Below are positions 1 to 11,993 of a stretch of 64,000 nt of DNA, in pieces (positions within the stretch are counted from its first letter, which is position 1; every line of letters begins with the position of its first letter). Source of the DNA: Metridium senile. Its lineage: Eukaryota; Cnidaria; Anthozoa; Actiniaria; Metridiidae. The stretch covers positions 13,473,779 to 13,537,778 of the forward strand of contig OX459107.1 of the NCBI GenBank assembly GCA_949775045.1, in the 5' to 3' direction. The notes beneath the pieces were generated by a model. It worked only from the letters and a program-made list of their open reading frames with translations. It had not been told where the DNA came from and ran no database searches. The translations under genes and the position numbers were made by a program.

Positions 1-3000
1 ACTTTCTTGTGTTCGTCTTTTTCAATTTGAATGGCATTTCCCTCTACCAAGTAAGGACCACTGAAACCAACTTCTTTACAAAGATCTACTAGCTCTCTCC
101 AAAACAGGGCACCAGCTATACACTCGCCTGTAAGGTAAATAGTGATGATGATGATGATAACAATGATGATGATGATGATAATCATGATCATACTGATGAT
201 GATGACAATAATTATCATAATAGTGATGATTATGATGATGCTGATGACAATGCTGTTGATGAATATGCCAATAATAATAATCATGATGATAATTAATATG
301 ATGATGATGATGATGATGATAATGATGATGATTACAGTCATGATCATCATGATATTAACAGTGCTGATGATTACAACATGACTGATGATGATGCTAATGA
401 TGATAATCATAATAATGATCAATCTAAATGATGATGGTGATGATAACAATGATACTAATGATGATGATAATCATGAGGATGACATCAATGATAATGATGA
501 TGATAACAATGATACTAATGATGATGGTGATTATAACAATGATACTAATGATGATGGTGATGATAGCAATGATACTAATGATGATGATAATCATGAGGAT
601 GACATCAATGATGATGATGATGATAACAATGATACTAATGAAGCTAATCATAATAATGATCAATCTAAATTATGATGGTGATGATAACAATGATACTAAT
701 GATGATGATAATCATGAGGATGACATCAATAATGATGGTGATAATAACAATGATACTAATGATGATGATAATCATGAGGATGACATCAATGATGATGGTG
801 ATGATAACAATGATACTAATGATGATGATAATTATGACAACAATGATGATGGTGATGATAACAATGATACTAATGATGATGATAATCATGAGGATGACAT
901 CAATGATGATGGTGATGATAACAATGATACTAATGATGATGATAATAATGAGGATGATGGTGATGATGGACTTACCCCAAAGTACTTCATGTTTTCTTAT
1001 ATCATCAGATAAATGTTTATCAGCGTACACATCACTGAAGTACACTTCACCTCCTTCCTATAAAAGACAATAAGAACTACTGTTAAACTAATTATAAACC
1101 ACTGTGACAAATATGCTCTAAATACACCTATTTCAAAAATTGTTGTCACAGGCGAAGCTTAATTCAGTCCACACTCTAAAGCCTGCAAAGGACGTCAGTA
1201 ACATGAACATAATTTGTGATAAATTTATTAGCCATTTTGTAAAACGAAATATTTGTTTCATCATCTATCAGTACAACAACTAGTTATGGTCGTAACACAC
1301 AAACACCTACAGCCAAAATATGCTATGAATAGAGCGATAACAAGAGACGGATTACCAACATCCTCTGCAGGCGTGGACTGTAGACATATTGCGACAACAA
1401 TTTTTGAAGTTGGTGTATATATATGTCTGGTAAGATAACTACTGTCAAGATAACTAAACCTAATTTATCAGTCTGTGATAAATATATATTCTAGGTTTAG
1501 AGACACTGTTAATGTATGTATTTTCTAAGCAGAATACATCATGTATTACCTTTAAAACCCTGTAAGCTTTATTTAACACTGCCTTCTTGTCTGATTTCAA
1601 GATAACTAAACCTAATTTATCAGTGATAAATATATTCTAGGTTTAGAAACACTGTTACAGCGCGAGGCGCAAAAGTATGACCACTTTTAATATATTTGCA
1701 TACTTCTATGCACAGACTTTATGCTGCGAAACAAGTTTTTACATGCCTTATTCAGTAAAATCAGACAACTTCACATCAAATGTGTCTGTTTAAAGTACAA
1801 ACTCCCGTGCATAGAAGTATGTGAATACATTAAATGTGGTGATACTTTTGTGCCTCTCGCTGTAATGTGAGTATTTTCTAAGCAGAATGCATCATGTATT
1901 ACCTTTAAAACCCTGTAAGCTTCATTTAACACTGCCTTCTTGTCTGATGTCAAGTTAACCACACAGTTGGAACTAAGAACAAAAATGAATTACTTGGCCA
2001 AACTAGCCTTACAAAAGCACTGTACACACCGACGTAAACACTGTGTGCCAAAATGTTACTTTGTTTAATTTAGATTTCTCATATTCTTATGTAAATTGCA
2101 GACTTCCATTACAGCCAAACCTACTGCAGCGTTCCTATCGAGGTTGGAAGGCTTGATTTATTCTTCAAAACTTGATTTTAAATTTGTTTTGAAATTTGTA
2201 CAATCATATAAATGAATCGAATCTTGTAAGTTTCAAAAGCCGCCTAAAATCAAAACATTACTTTCAATGTTTTTTTTTGGACAACAGAAACTTGCTAAAC
2301 CTAGTCTGCTTACAGAAATATTATTATAAATATTTGAACCTAGTTGTTGTAAATGGCTAGTGCTTCAGCTTGAATATCTTTATTCTAATTTTCTTTCTCT
2401 TCAACGAAAAAACAAATTTATCAAAGCTTTCTCGAGTTTCAATTTATATTCATGTCTTATCTAACAGTATGTTCGTTGAAAGTGAAAGCCTTTGGGGATT
2501 GATTTGAATTGTTTGACATGTTTGAGAATCAGCGGGTTGTTGTCGTTCGGGATTTAAAATGTTTTAGCTATTTATCGGGGTTTTGGACTTCGCCAAAGCG
2601 TAATACAACACATGAGGTAATAAAGCAGATATTACAAACCCTATATTGTGGTTTAATAATTGACATTTGCTAGTAAAGTAATTTTCATTTGTTAGTAAAT
2701 TATACAACGATCTATGTTACTAATCCCCAGTACTATCGTGCATAAAAGTCATGTATCCTATAGCTCATGGTATAAGCACTAGTTATTGTACACTTTACTA
2801 ACACTATAATATCCACTGATGTAGTCCATACTAGCTAGTATAAGCACTAGTTATTGTACAGTTTACTTACACTATAATATCCACTGTAGAATCTGGTACC
2901 CCAGCTTTTTGTAAGTTTTCAATATCACCCTTCTTGAAGTCAGTGTTGGGTTGTGAGAATCCAAACTTCTCTTGATGATAAACAATGTACTTGTTGGCAA

Positions 3001-4934
3001 CTTCAAGCTGCAGGTTCAAACATTAATGCAACAGTATGAATGATGATGGGTAATTATAACGATGATGATAATGATGATGGTGGTACTGGTGGTATACTGG
3101 TGGTGCATGTTGACAGTCATGATGACGATGAGGCTGATTATTGTGATAGTGATGATGGTGATTATGATGTTGATGAAATTGTCATGATGATGATGTTGAT
3201 GATGATGATGGTATACAGCGGTGGTGGTGTTGTTAGTCATGATCATGATCATGATGATGGTGCTGATGGTGATAATGATGATGGTGATTATAATGCTGCT
3301 GCTGCTGCTGATGATGATGATAAATATTGATGATGATGTTGATTATGATGATGATGGTGGTATACAGTGGTGGTGGTGTTGATAGTCATGATAATAATGA
3401 TAGTGATGATGATCATGATGTTGATGTTGATGATGATGATAAGGATAAAAGTTTTAATTATATATAAATAATATTAAATATATTCTTTTGGGCATATAGT
3501 TTGATGAGAAATAGAATTACGAGAAGACCAGTTGTCATAAAGACCGAAATATACAAATTACAAAAATGACAACTGGTCTTCTCGTAATTCTATTTCTCAT
3601 AAATAATATTGTTTATAAAGGAACATACCTGTTCATCTGTCATGTCTACACCAGTCACATGACCTTGTTCGCCAACCATTTGACTGAGAACAAAACAGTC
3701 ACGCCCAGAACCACACCCTAGATCAAGAACATGGGTGCCCTCAAGGACTTCTGGGAATACAAGCCCGCATCCATAATACCTATTAACAAATAGTTATTGT
3801 AATTTATAGGTTCATCATCATCTTTATTTCAATAAACCTTCAGGGAGGTTACAATTTTTTTTACAAAATAAACATTATTTATGTTAACGGTATAATTATT
3901 ATTACAAACGATATAGGTGATATAATGAAATTTGTAAAAAAATGTTGACTTTATATTTGACGTTTCGAGCTTTAGCCCTTTACAGTAAAGTTAAGTGTAC
4001 ATTTTTTACGGTGTTAAATTTCATTATATAACCTATAATTTATATCAAACACTTTGATGCAGCTTATAGACCCTTTTAATAAGTCCCGAAGTGTTGTGTT
4101 TTCTGCGCTTGACGTCATATTTATTCTTTTCAATTCCTATCATATTATGACGTCAAGCGCGGAAAACACGACACTTAGGGACTTTTTAAAAGGGTCTATA
4201 CTATAGGCTACTTGCTAGTTTCCCTGTATATTAGTATAATTTAGTTAATTTAACAAATCTAGCAAATTACATATTGAGAGACAACAATTATATTAAATAA
4301 ATAAACAACAAAAATATGAATTCATAGATTAATGAATAACGAAATAAGAATTTTTACGCAACAAATAGAACAAATATTTGGGTATGCCACGTGACAGTGT
4401 AATCTTATCTGAAAATAATGTTATTTATTTTATTATTTGTGATAATAAATTGAGGATTATATATTTGTGCTTATATAACTTATACTCTTTTTTTTTAACG
4501 TGAAATTATAGGTTGTATTAAGAAGGTAGGTATACCTTAATTTCGTTGCCACGATCGAAGCGCAATAATATGGGCTCGCTATATGCTCGATCATCACACA
4601 AATTTTTTTTTTCATCACACAACTTGAAATATGAAAAATATTTGGTACAAATTCGTCACTCAGTACCCACTCAACACATTTAGAGAATCTTTTCAAAATA
4701 GCCCTTCAGTAAAAAGCCGCGAATAAAGCTAACATTCACTTACTTCGAAACGACTTCATCGTGGCAGAGTTTGAGAGCTTCACGTATGTATTTGGGGACC
4801 TTGTTTGCATCGCAAGAAAAAGTACAAGCACTTGTTTGTAAGTCTGCAGAAGTCTTTAGTCTCTTGCCATAGTATTCTTTGACACTGTCTTTGATTTGGT
4901 CGTCCTCACACGACTTTTTCTTGCAGCAAGACAT
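1..4934 (-). CDS. AS3MT: Arsenite methyltransferase, 6 exons, 3' end off window
   Basis: SAM-dependent methylation of trivalent arsenic in the cytosol. Coding exons in transcript order: 4934-4744, 3779-3629, 3007-2871, 1972-1903, 1057-976, 127-1 (continues off the left edge). All junctions are GT-AG and the frame is continuous over 253 codons. The SAM-binding motif VLDLGCGSGRDC lies at about residues 81-92. All four family arsenic-binding cysteines are visible: C37 (LQTSAC), C68 (YYGCG), C163 (SNCVVNL) and C213 (WGECIAG). The N-terminus is Cys/Lys-rich (MSCCKKKSC). I chose the ATG at 4934; an in-frame ATG at 4961 would add nine residues. The gene is head-to-head with IDE. A partial copy of exon 4 lies in intron 4. 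Very sure of the family; the last roughly 100 residues are outside the window. Confidence 0.95.
142..970. repeat. GAT-rich microsatellite/minisatellite in AS3MT intron 5
   Basis: Degenerate GAT trinucleotides organised into a loose repeat of about 60 bp (an 'aacaatgatactaatgatga' phrase recurs from 440 to 945). Long ORFs here on both strands are repeat translations of only D/N/M/T/I. The array abuts the exon 5 donor at 970-975. Confidence 0.95.
1163..1430. repeat. Dispersed inverted-repeat element, copy 1
   Basis: Ends carry 'agtccacactctaaagcctg' and its imperfect complement near 1370-1385. The interior 'ccaaaatatgctatgaata' and its surroundings recur at about 30110-30270. No coding potential seen. 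Probably a non-autonomous element. Confidence 0.6.
1550..1603 (-). pseudogene. Partial duplicate of AS3MT exon 4 (pseudo-exon)
   Basis: About 54 bp nearly identical to the 3' part of exon 4 (1903-1972), including the same GTAATA donor. It encodes SDKKAVLNKAYRVLK against SDKKAVLNEAYRVLK in the real exon. The conserved 5' part (SNCVVNL, with the arsenic-binding Cys) is absent. The nearest upstream AG would put it in the wrong frame. It belongs to a local tandem duplication with a unit of about 145 bp. Confidence 0.85.
1658..1862. mobile_element. 205-bp MITE, TIR CAGCG, TA target duplication
   Basis: Terminal inverted repeats of about 27 bp (CAGCGCGAGGCGCAAAAG and its imperfect complement ending CTCGCTG) flanked by TA on both sides. 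The duplicated neighbouring sequence near 1508-1516 shows the uninterrupted site (ctgttaatg), so the ends and TA duplication are directly defined. A relative lies at 60443-60622. CAG termini plus TA suggest a Tc1/mariner-type non-autonomous element (inference). Confidence 0.85.
1973..2870. other. AS3MT intron 3, no gene seen
   Basis: AT-rich sequence with no ORF or splice-bounded coding stretch that I can support. A short direct repeat ('agcactagttattgtaca') occurs at about 2775 and 2845, just before exon 3. Confidence 0.6.
3030..3445. repeat. GAT/GGT trinucleotide array in AS3MT intron 2
   Basis: Degenerate GAT, GGT and GCT trinucleotides with a repeated 'tatacagtggtggtggtgtt' phrase (about 3212 and 3361). 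ORFs on both strands are low-complexity artefacts. Confidence 0.9.
3504..3600. repeat. Perfect 35-bp inverted repeat (hairpin)
   Basis: Arms 3504-3538 and 3566-3600 are exact reverse complements with a 27-bp loop. It lies 28 bp from AS3MT exon 2 (3629-3779), so a transcript hairpin could form beside the exon 2 donor. Possibly a very small MITE; no second copy seen. Confidence 0.9.
3905..4062. mobile_element. 'ACTAGCGAG' fold-back family, internal fragment
   Basis: Contains the family phrases 'gatataatgaaatttgta', 'gacgtttcgagctttagccc' and, inverted, 'ttttttacggtgtt' and 'atatcaaacact'. It is palindromic around about 3985. It is the first of roughly ten copies of this family in the window. 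Confidence 0.75.
4068..4202. mobile_element. Fold-back MITE, about 53-bp arms
   Basis: Arms start TATAGACCCTTTTAATAAGT and end with the near-perfect complement. Each arm includes a TGACGTCA palindrome. Short AT-rich loop, no coding capacity, single copy in the window. Confidence 0.8.
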
Positions 4935-5422
4935 TGCTTTGAATGCTTTAGTTCTCAACAAGCTATTCTCTAGCCCCGGGTCTCTAGCCCTGAATGAGCA
5001 CTAAGACTGGCGGGTGGGGTTCCTGTGGTGCGCATTTATTGACGATAAATTTTATTTTTCTTTAAATTTCACACTGCTTATTAATCCTATCAATTTAAAA
5101 GCAATCTCTTTTTCATCCTTAGGAGATTTTACAACTTTTGTTTAATATTTAACGTTTTTTTAATTTATAACAATATTCTATTATGCCCAGCAGCTGGCCA
5201 TGCGCAGTACGACTTTAATGGCGGCGAGTGAAAACACAATTCAACAGCATTTAAAGCCGCAAAAAACTGTCGTTTTTGTATCTACAAGAGTTTTTATTGG
5301 TTTTTATTTATTTACCAGAGTTACGAGTGAAGTCTTAGTGTTTTGATCGGACATAAGTGACATATTTTCAGTGATATTTAGACGAGTTTGGCAGCTGTGT
5401 TTGTAAGTGATAATTATTAACT
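4935..5422. promoter_or_regulatory. Shared 5' region of AS3MT and IDE (head-to-head)
   Basis: The two start codons are 488 bp apart on opposite strands, so this interval must hold both 5' UTRs and probably a bidirectional promoter. No clear TATA box. A locally GC-richer stretch ('atggcggcgagtg') lies at about 5219. An in-frame TAA at 5411-5413 precedes the IDE ATG. Confidence 0.6.
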
Positions 5423-8400
5423 ATGGAAGGAGTGAAAGAAATACACAATGATATCCACAGATCTCCCCAAGACGATCGACAATACCGAGGTCTTCTACTA
5501 AATAACAACATGAAGGTGTTGTTGATAAGTGATCCTACATCAGAGAAAGGAGCCGCAGCCATGGATGTACATATAGGTAATAATGACAATGTCGAAACCA
5601 TTTGATCAATCGCTTTACAATTATTGTTGGCTGTCATAGAATTCTTTATTATAGTACCCACTCTTTCTTTCCTTCCATAATTTTTAGGTATTCCTTTACT
5701 TGCTTATTCATTCTCTTTCATCCCTCCTTTCTTCCTTCCTTCCTTCCTTCCTTTCCTTCTTTCACACTCCCTCAATCCTTGCTCTAGCTGTCCTAATTTT
5801 TTATCTTCCTTTTAATAATTAAGCCTGGTTCACATGGCGTCATAATCATTATCATAACCACGTGTACGACTAAGATTGTATGGCTCACACGTGCGACATA
5901 ACCTCATAATCAGTCATAATCATAAGAAAATGGAAACTTCTCCATTTCTTATGACTGTGATTATGATTATGACTATGATTACGATGCCGTGTAAACCAGG
6001 CTTAAGGGTTAAACAAATAATTATTTTATCTCTATAGGTAGTATGTCCGACCCAAGTGATCTTCCAGGACTGGCTCACTTCTGTGAACACATGTTATTTC
6101 TAGGCACTGAAAAGGTATAATTATGGGACTTGAATCAATCAACTGATGGTGATGTCAATCATGATAATGGTTATGATGATGGTGATTGACAGTGATGGTG
6201 ATGATTATATTTGACAATGGTAGGTGGTAATGATGCACCTAGATTAAGTATTGATGTATTGTAATTTTCTCTGATTCAACAGTATCCAAAGGAAAATGCC
6301 TACACTCAGGTAATATAAGCTTAATACAAATGGAAACTAGCGAGTAAATTAGTATAGGCTGCATCTGTATTTGATATAAACGATAGGTGATATAAATAGA
6401 GGATATTACATGGGCACGCAGAGATACTAGTTAATTTTATCTTCGAAATTTGTATCTCCAAGCGACCATGTAATGTTCTGTTTATTATATAGATATCGAT
6501 GAAATGTCAAGAGAAATAAAACTTCATTAACTTGTTATTAAAAACCTTTATGCAAAACGAATTGCATCTGAAAACGATATCTTCACATGTGAAAGATACG
6601 AAGTTTTAGACACTAGAGAAATCCTGGTATTTCACCGATATCTATATAATAATCAAATTTAGAACACTGTAAAAAATGTTAACTGACGTTTCGATCTCTA
6701 GTCCTCTGACGAAGGGCTAAAGCTTCAAACTATTACCTATTACCTATAATTAAATACATTAAATCAAATAGAGTATGAATCATGATACAATATTAGGGAA
6801 GCGTTATCTACAGTCTTTGTTGCAGAGTATTGGAACCAAAACTAACGGCCATAAATGTGTTGACTTTAGTTTCTTACAGAACATGGAGGTTCATCAAATG
6901 CTTTTACATCAGGAGAGCATACAAACTACTACTTTGATGTTAAACATGACTGTCTTACTCAAGCATTAGATCGGTAAGTGAAGTCTTTGCTGCAGTATGT
7001 GTTGCTATGCCAAATGCAATCTCTGTAAGCGAACTTGAATTAAATGGTTGCCTCAACAACATTTAGTCACCTCAAGATCTACAACAAGGCACAGTAAGCC
7101 CAATAAATTAAAATACCATAAACCCAGATTGTTATATAAAATTCTTTTAAATGATTTATATAGTGAACATGGTGCTACTTCGACCTATTTTTAAACATTA
7201 ATAAATGTTTCAAAAATAGGTCGAAGTAGCACCATGTTCAATATTCACATGACCTACAAACACCTCTTTGATTTGATTTAATTTATAATATAGTATTTTC
7301 CTAACAATTAACCAGTGTTCTGTTCTTATAGTTTTGCCCAGTTTTTCTTGTGTCCTTTGTTCAATGCCGATTCCACTGAAAGAGAAGTCAATGCTGTTGA
7401 TTCAGGTAAAGTATGGGCTGATCACTTACAAATGTATTGATAGATGTTAAAAAGCAAGGACGGCACAGTTGGTTAGTGTGCTGCATTCTGTGCGAGAGGT
7501 CCCGAGTTCGATTCCCAGTGACCTCGCATCCTTGTTTCAACTTCTCTTCTTTCTGTGTAGCTTTAAGTAGCTTTGAATACCCATAAAACGGAGCACTGAT
7601 GGAGAGAGGGAAGTAAAGTGAGTGCACCGTTGGCTCTCTGGAAGATCAGCTTCGGCTGAAGGGACTAAATACCATTCTTTACTTTTTACTTTATATTACA
7701 TATTAATGGAAAATAAACTAACTAGACCGATGAATAGATGGATGTTATTGTCATCAGGATGATAATAGCATTATTTATGTTCTAATAAAGATAGTTACAG
7801 CGCGACACACCTTACTGTGGCCACATAATTAAAGTTTTGTACAAATCAACCAATCAGAAAGCCAGAATTTGATCTTAATATCAAAGACACGCCGAGTGAC
7901 AAACGATAAACAATTTGAAATGTTCAAAGTGAAGACAAGAGTGAAGTTTATAAGTGGCTGAAAAACCTCTCAGGATGTTTAAATTTGAAAAGGTGTAGCA
8001 AACAATTTGAAAAGTGAAACTTTTGAATGCTAAGCTAACTTGTACAAAACTTTAATTGGGTGGCCACGGTAAGGCGCGTTATGCTGTAAATGTATCATTA
8101 TTAATTGTTGTGTGTTGATAGAAAATTCCAAGAATATGCTTCAAGATATGTGGCGACTAAATCAGCTGGATCGCTCCACTGTCGACCCTAGTCATCCATA
8201 TTGCAAGTTTAGTACAGGTATGCACTTATTTAATCTCTATAGACATAATAAGTGTCATTATCATCATGAACAACATCATCACCATCATTGCCAGCAGGCA
8301 CCATTGATCATAGAAAACTCACTTTCTGTGCTGCATGCAGTAACTGTTATAAAGCAATTGGGGATTGTCAGAACACTTGAGAAGTGTTGTGTCCGCTTCG

Positions 8401-11400
8401 CGTCGTGCTTTTAACACTTCTCTCCTGTTCTGATAACCCTGCATGCTTTATAACTGCACACAGCACGTGTGTGCGTTTTCTATTTCTTTATCATCATCAT
8501 CATTAAGGTCATCATTTCCATCATTACCACCATCATTATCATTAAGATTATCATCATCATCATTATCATTGTTGTCATCATGTTCACCAGCCATCGATCA
8601 CCATTAAATAATATTATTTAAATCTTATCCAATGAATTCTTATCAAAATTTAATTGTTCTTTCCCAGGCAACAAGACAACCTTGGATACAAAGCCTAAAG
8701 AAAGAGGAGTCGATGTGCGAGATGAACTTTTGAAGTTTCACTCTACTTACTATTCCTCCAACATCATGGGTTTGTGTGTTCTTGGCAGAGGTAAATTTCT
8801 AGTCAACTACAATTTCTTTCTCTATTTACTTTTTTTACCACATTTGATAACTTTCTCGCTTTCAGATTGGTCGAGAGCCGTGGTAAATAAGAGTACATAC
8901 CAAAATGCGAGCAGTAAGAATATTCTAATGTGGTAATATGTCCTCTTATTTACCATGGTTGGCATCATTGAATCGTCTAAATTGTTGTGGATCCACGAGA
9001 CGACACCACGTGAAACTATCGTAAATTTGTTAAATGTCCAGCATTATTTTGTCCATCCAATTCCTGGTGATTTCATTTCTACTGTGCACCAACATACCAT
9101 GATTCTCAATTTTAAACTTGGTTGTGTTGTTGTGCTGTTTGCAAAGAGTAGCAAGAGATTGTCTCCCAGAACGACAGTGTGGCTTCAAAGGCATTTACTA
9201 ACCACTATTGTGATTGTAAACTGCTGACAAGTCCTCCACAATAATCAGTAATTGTTAATAATCCCCTAGAAGAGTGATTATCTGTATCTGGTTTTGGAAG
9301 TTATAATATATTGATTGAGAGAAGGTTTGATTATAACTGTAGTAATGTTAGTTAACAATCCTTAGAATCACTGGATGAATTCACAGATATCATAGTGGGA
9401 CTGATATCAAGTGTTTGATTATAACTGTAGTAATGTTAGTTAACAATCCTTAGAATCACTGGATGAACTCACAGATATCATAGTGGGGCTGATGTCAAGT
9501 GTAGAGGATAAGGGCACTAATATTCCTTATTTCCCTGACCACCCATATGGACCAGAACAAGTACAGGTAAACATGATGGCTTCTTTACATCACATCACTT
9601 CCTTCCTTCCTTCCTTCCTTTCCTCCTTTCTTCCTTCCTTCCTTTCCTCCTCCCTCCCTCCCTCCCTCCCTTCCTTCTTTTCTTCCTTTTTCTTTCAAAC
9701 CCTCCCTTGATCCTCACTTCCTTTCTTCACTTTCTCTCTTCCTTCCAATCTTCCTTCCTTGCAAGTTAATTATGTTCATTCCTTTCTACTTTATATTCCT
9801 TTGTTTCTTCCTTCCTTGCTCATTAATTTTGTTTATTCATTCATTCAATGACATCCATTGATGAATTTACTCATTCATTCTTTCATTATGTTATTGATTT
9901 ACTCAATTCATTTACATATTTTCAGACAATGTTTAAAGTTGTTCCAGTAAAAGATCTCAGGATACTTAACCTGATGTTCCCAATTCCAGATATGAGCAAA
10001 CATTATTACTCCAAGGTAACACTTTATCCACATAATAATGACAGATGGTCACCATATAGCACATCACTCTGTGTCTATGCATCCATTGCATTTATTAATC
10101 ATTCCATCTATCCATTCACTCATCTATTCATTCACCCATCCATCCATTCATCCATTAATCTCTCCATTCATTCATTCATCCATCCATCCAATCATTTATC
10201 CATTCATCCATTTATCCATTAATCTCTCCATTCATTCATTCATCCATCCATCCAATCATTTATCCATTCATCCATTTATCCATTAATCTCTCCATTCATT
10301 CATTCATCCATCCATCCAATCATTCATCCATTCATCCATTTATCCATTAATCTCTCCATTCATTCATTCATTCATCCATCCATCCAATCATTCATCCATT
10401 CATCCATTTATCCATTAATCTCTCCATTCATTCATTCATCCATCCATCCAATCATTCATCCATTCATCCATTTATCCATTAATCTCTCCATTCATTCATT
10501 CATTCATCCATCCATCCAATCATTCATCCATTCATCCATTTATCCATTAATCTCTCCATTCATTCATTCATTCATCCATCCATCCAATCATTCATCCATT
10601 CATCCGTCCATTCATTCATACATTTGTCCATCCAATTATTCATTCATCTGTCCATCCAATCATTCATTCATTCATTCATCCATCCATTCATTCATCCATT
10701 TGTCCATCCAATCATCCATCCATCCATTCATCCATCCAATCATTCATCCATCCATCCATTCATCCATTCATCCATCCAACCATTCATTCATCCATCCATT
10801 CATCCTTACATTCATCCATCCATCCATCTACCAATCATTCATTCATCCGTCCATTCATCCTTGCATCAATTCATTTATCAATCCGATTATTCATTTGTTT
10901 GCTCATTCATTCATTCATCCATTTCTTTATTTCTAGCCTAGTCATTATATATCACATCTCATTGGGCATGAAGGAGAAGGAAGCTTATTATCAGAACTAA
11001 AAAGCAAAGGTATATACTGTGTATAATAACTACAAAGAATAGGCCTTTTGCAACAACAGGTCATGTGACCCTGCTCCTTTTAAATCGAACAGCTGTGTCA
11101 AAATGAACATCAGAAATGAAAAGAGCACCTCCATATTATTAGTAAGAAGGCGAAATATCAGCTCAATTTAAAATTAAATATTTTATTAGGATTTGTATGG
11201 AAAATCTGTTCCGGATGGCAAGCTTTGCCATCCAGTGCATATTTTCCATACAAATCCTTATAAAATATTGAATTTTATATTTAATGCTATTTCTCCTATG
11301 CTCATCATTATGAGCTAAAACTTTGGCTTCTTACTAATATGGAGGTGCTCCTTTCATTTCTGATGTTCATTTTGACACAGCTGTTCGATTTAAAAGGGAC

Positions 11401-11944
11401 AAGGTCATGTGACCTGTTCTTGCAAAAGGCTTATTATGTACTACACAATAAAGTACTAGTTACTAACTTGTACAGAATGTTCTAATGAAATGAAAATAAT
11501 AATTGTGTTTGATAGGCTGGGTAAATGCTCTAGTTGCTGGTGCATCAGAAGGAGCCAAAGGTTTCATGTTCTTCTTGTGTAATATGGAGCTGACTACTGA
11601 AGGTCAAGGTACACATACCTTATTTGTTATTGTGTCCTTTATTGATATTAGCTTGTCTGTCTGTCTGTCTGCCTTTCTATCTACCTTTTGTTTGTTTGCT
11701 ATTTGTCTGTCTGTCTGTCTGTTGCCTGTGTCTGTTTGTTTGTCTGTCTGTTACCTGTGTGTGTCTCTCTGTCTATTGTCTGTCTGTCTGTCTGTTGCCT
11801 GTGTGTGTCTCTCTGTCTGTTGTCTGTCTGTCTATTGTCTGTCTGTCTGTTGCATTTGTTCTGTCTGTCTGTTGCCTGTGTGTGTCTCTCTGTCTGTCTG
11901 TTTGTCTGTCTGTGTCTGTCTGTTGCCTTTGTTCTGTCTGTCTT

Positions 11945-11993
<49 letters not shown>

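Noticed and set aside
1903..1972. Mutually exclusive exon pair in AS3MT (1903-1972 versus 1550-1603)
   Set aside because: The second copy lacks the 5' part with the arsenic-binding Cys and has no in-frame acceptor, so it is a pseudo-exon.
5602..5787. Small ORF with [12 protein letters not shown] after IDE exon 1
   Set aside because: TTCC microsatellite translation in IDE intron 1.
7455..7540. Possible tRNA gene
   Set aside because: A and B boxes are present but the cloverleaf stems do not pair and the sequence continues into a SINE body. The same applies at 21500-21585, 23174 and 59665.
10038..10941. His/Ser/Ile/Pro-rich ORFs
   Set aside because: CATC/CATT tetranucleotide array between IDE exons 9 and 10.
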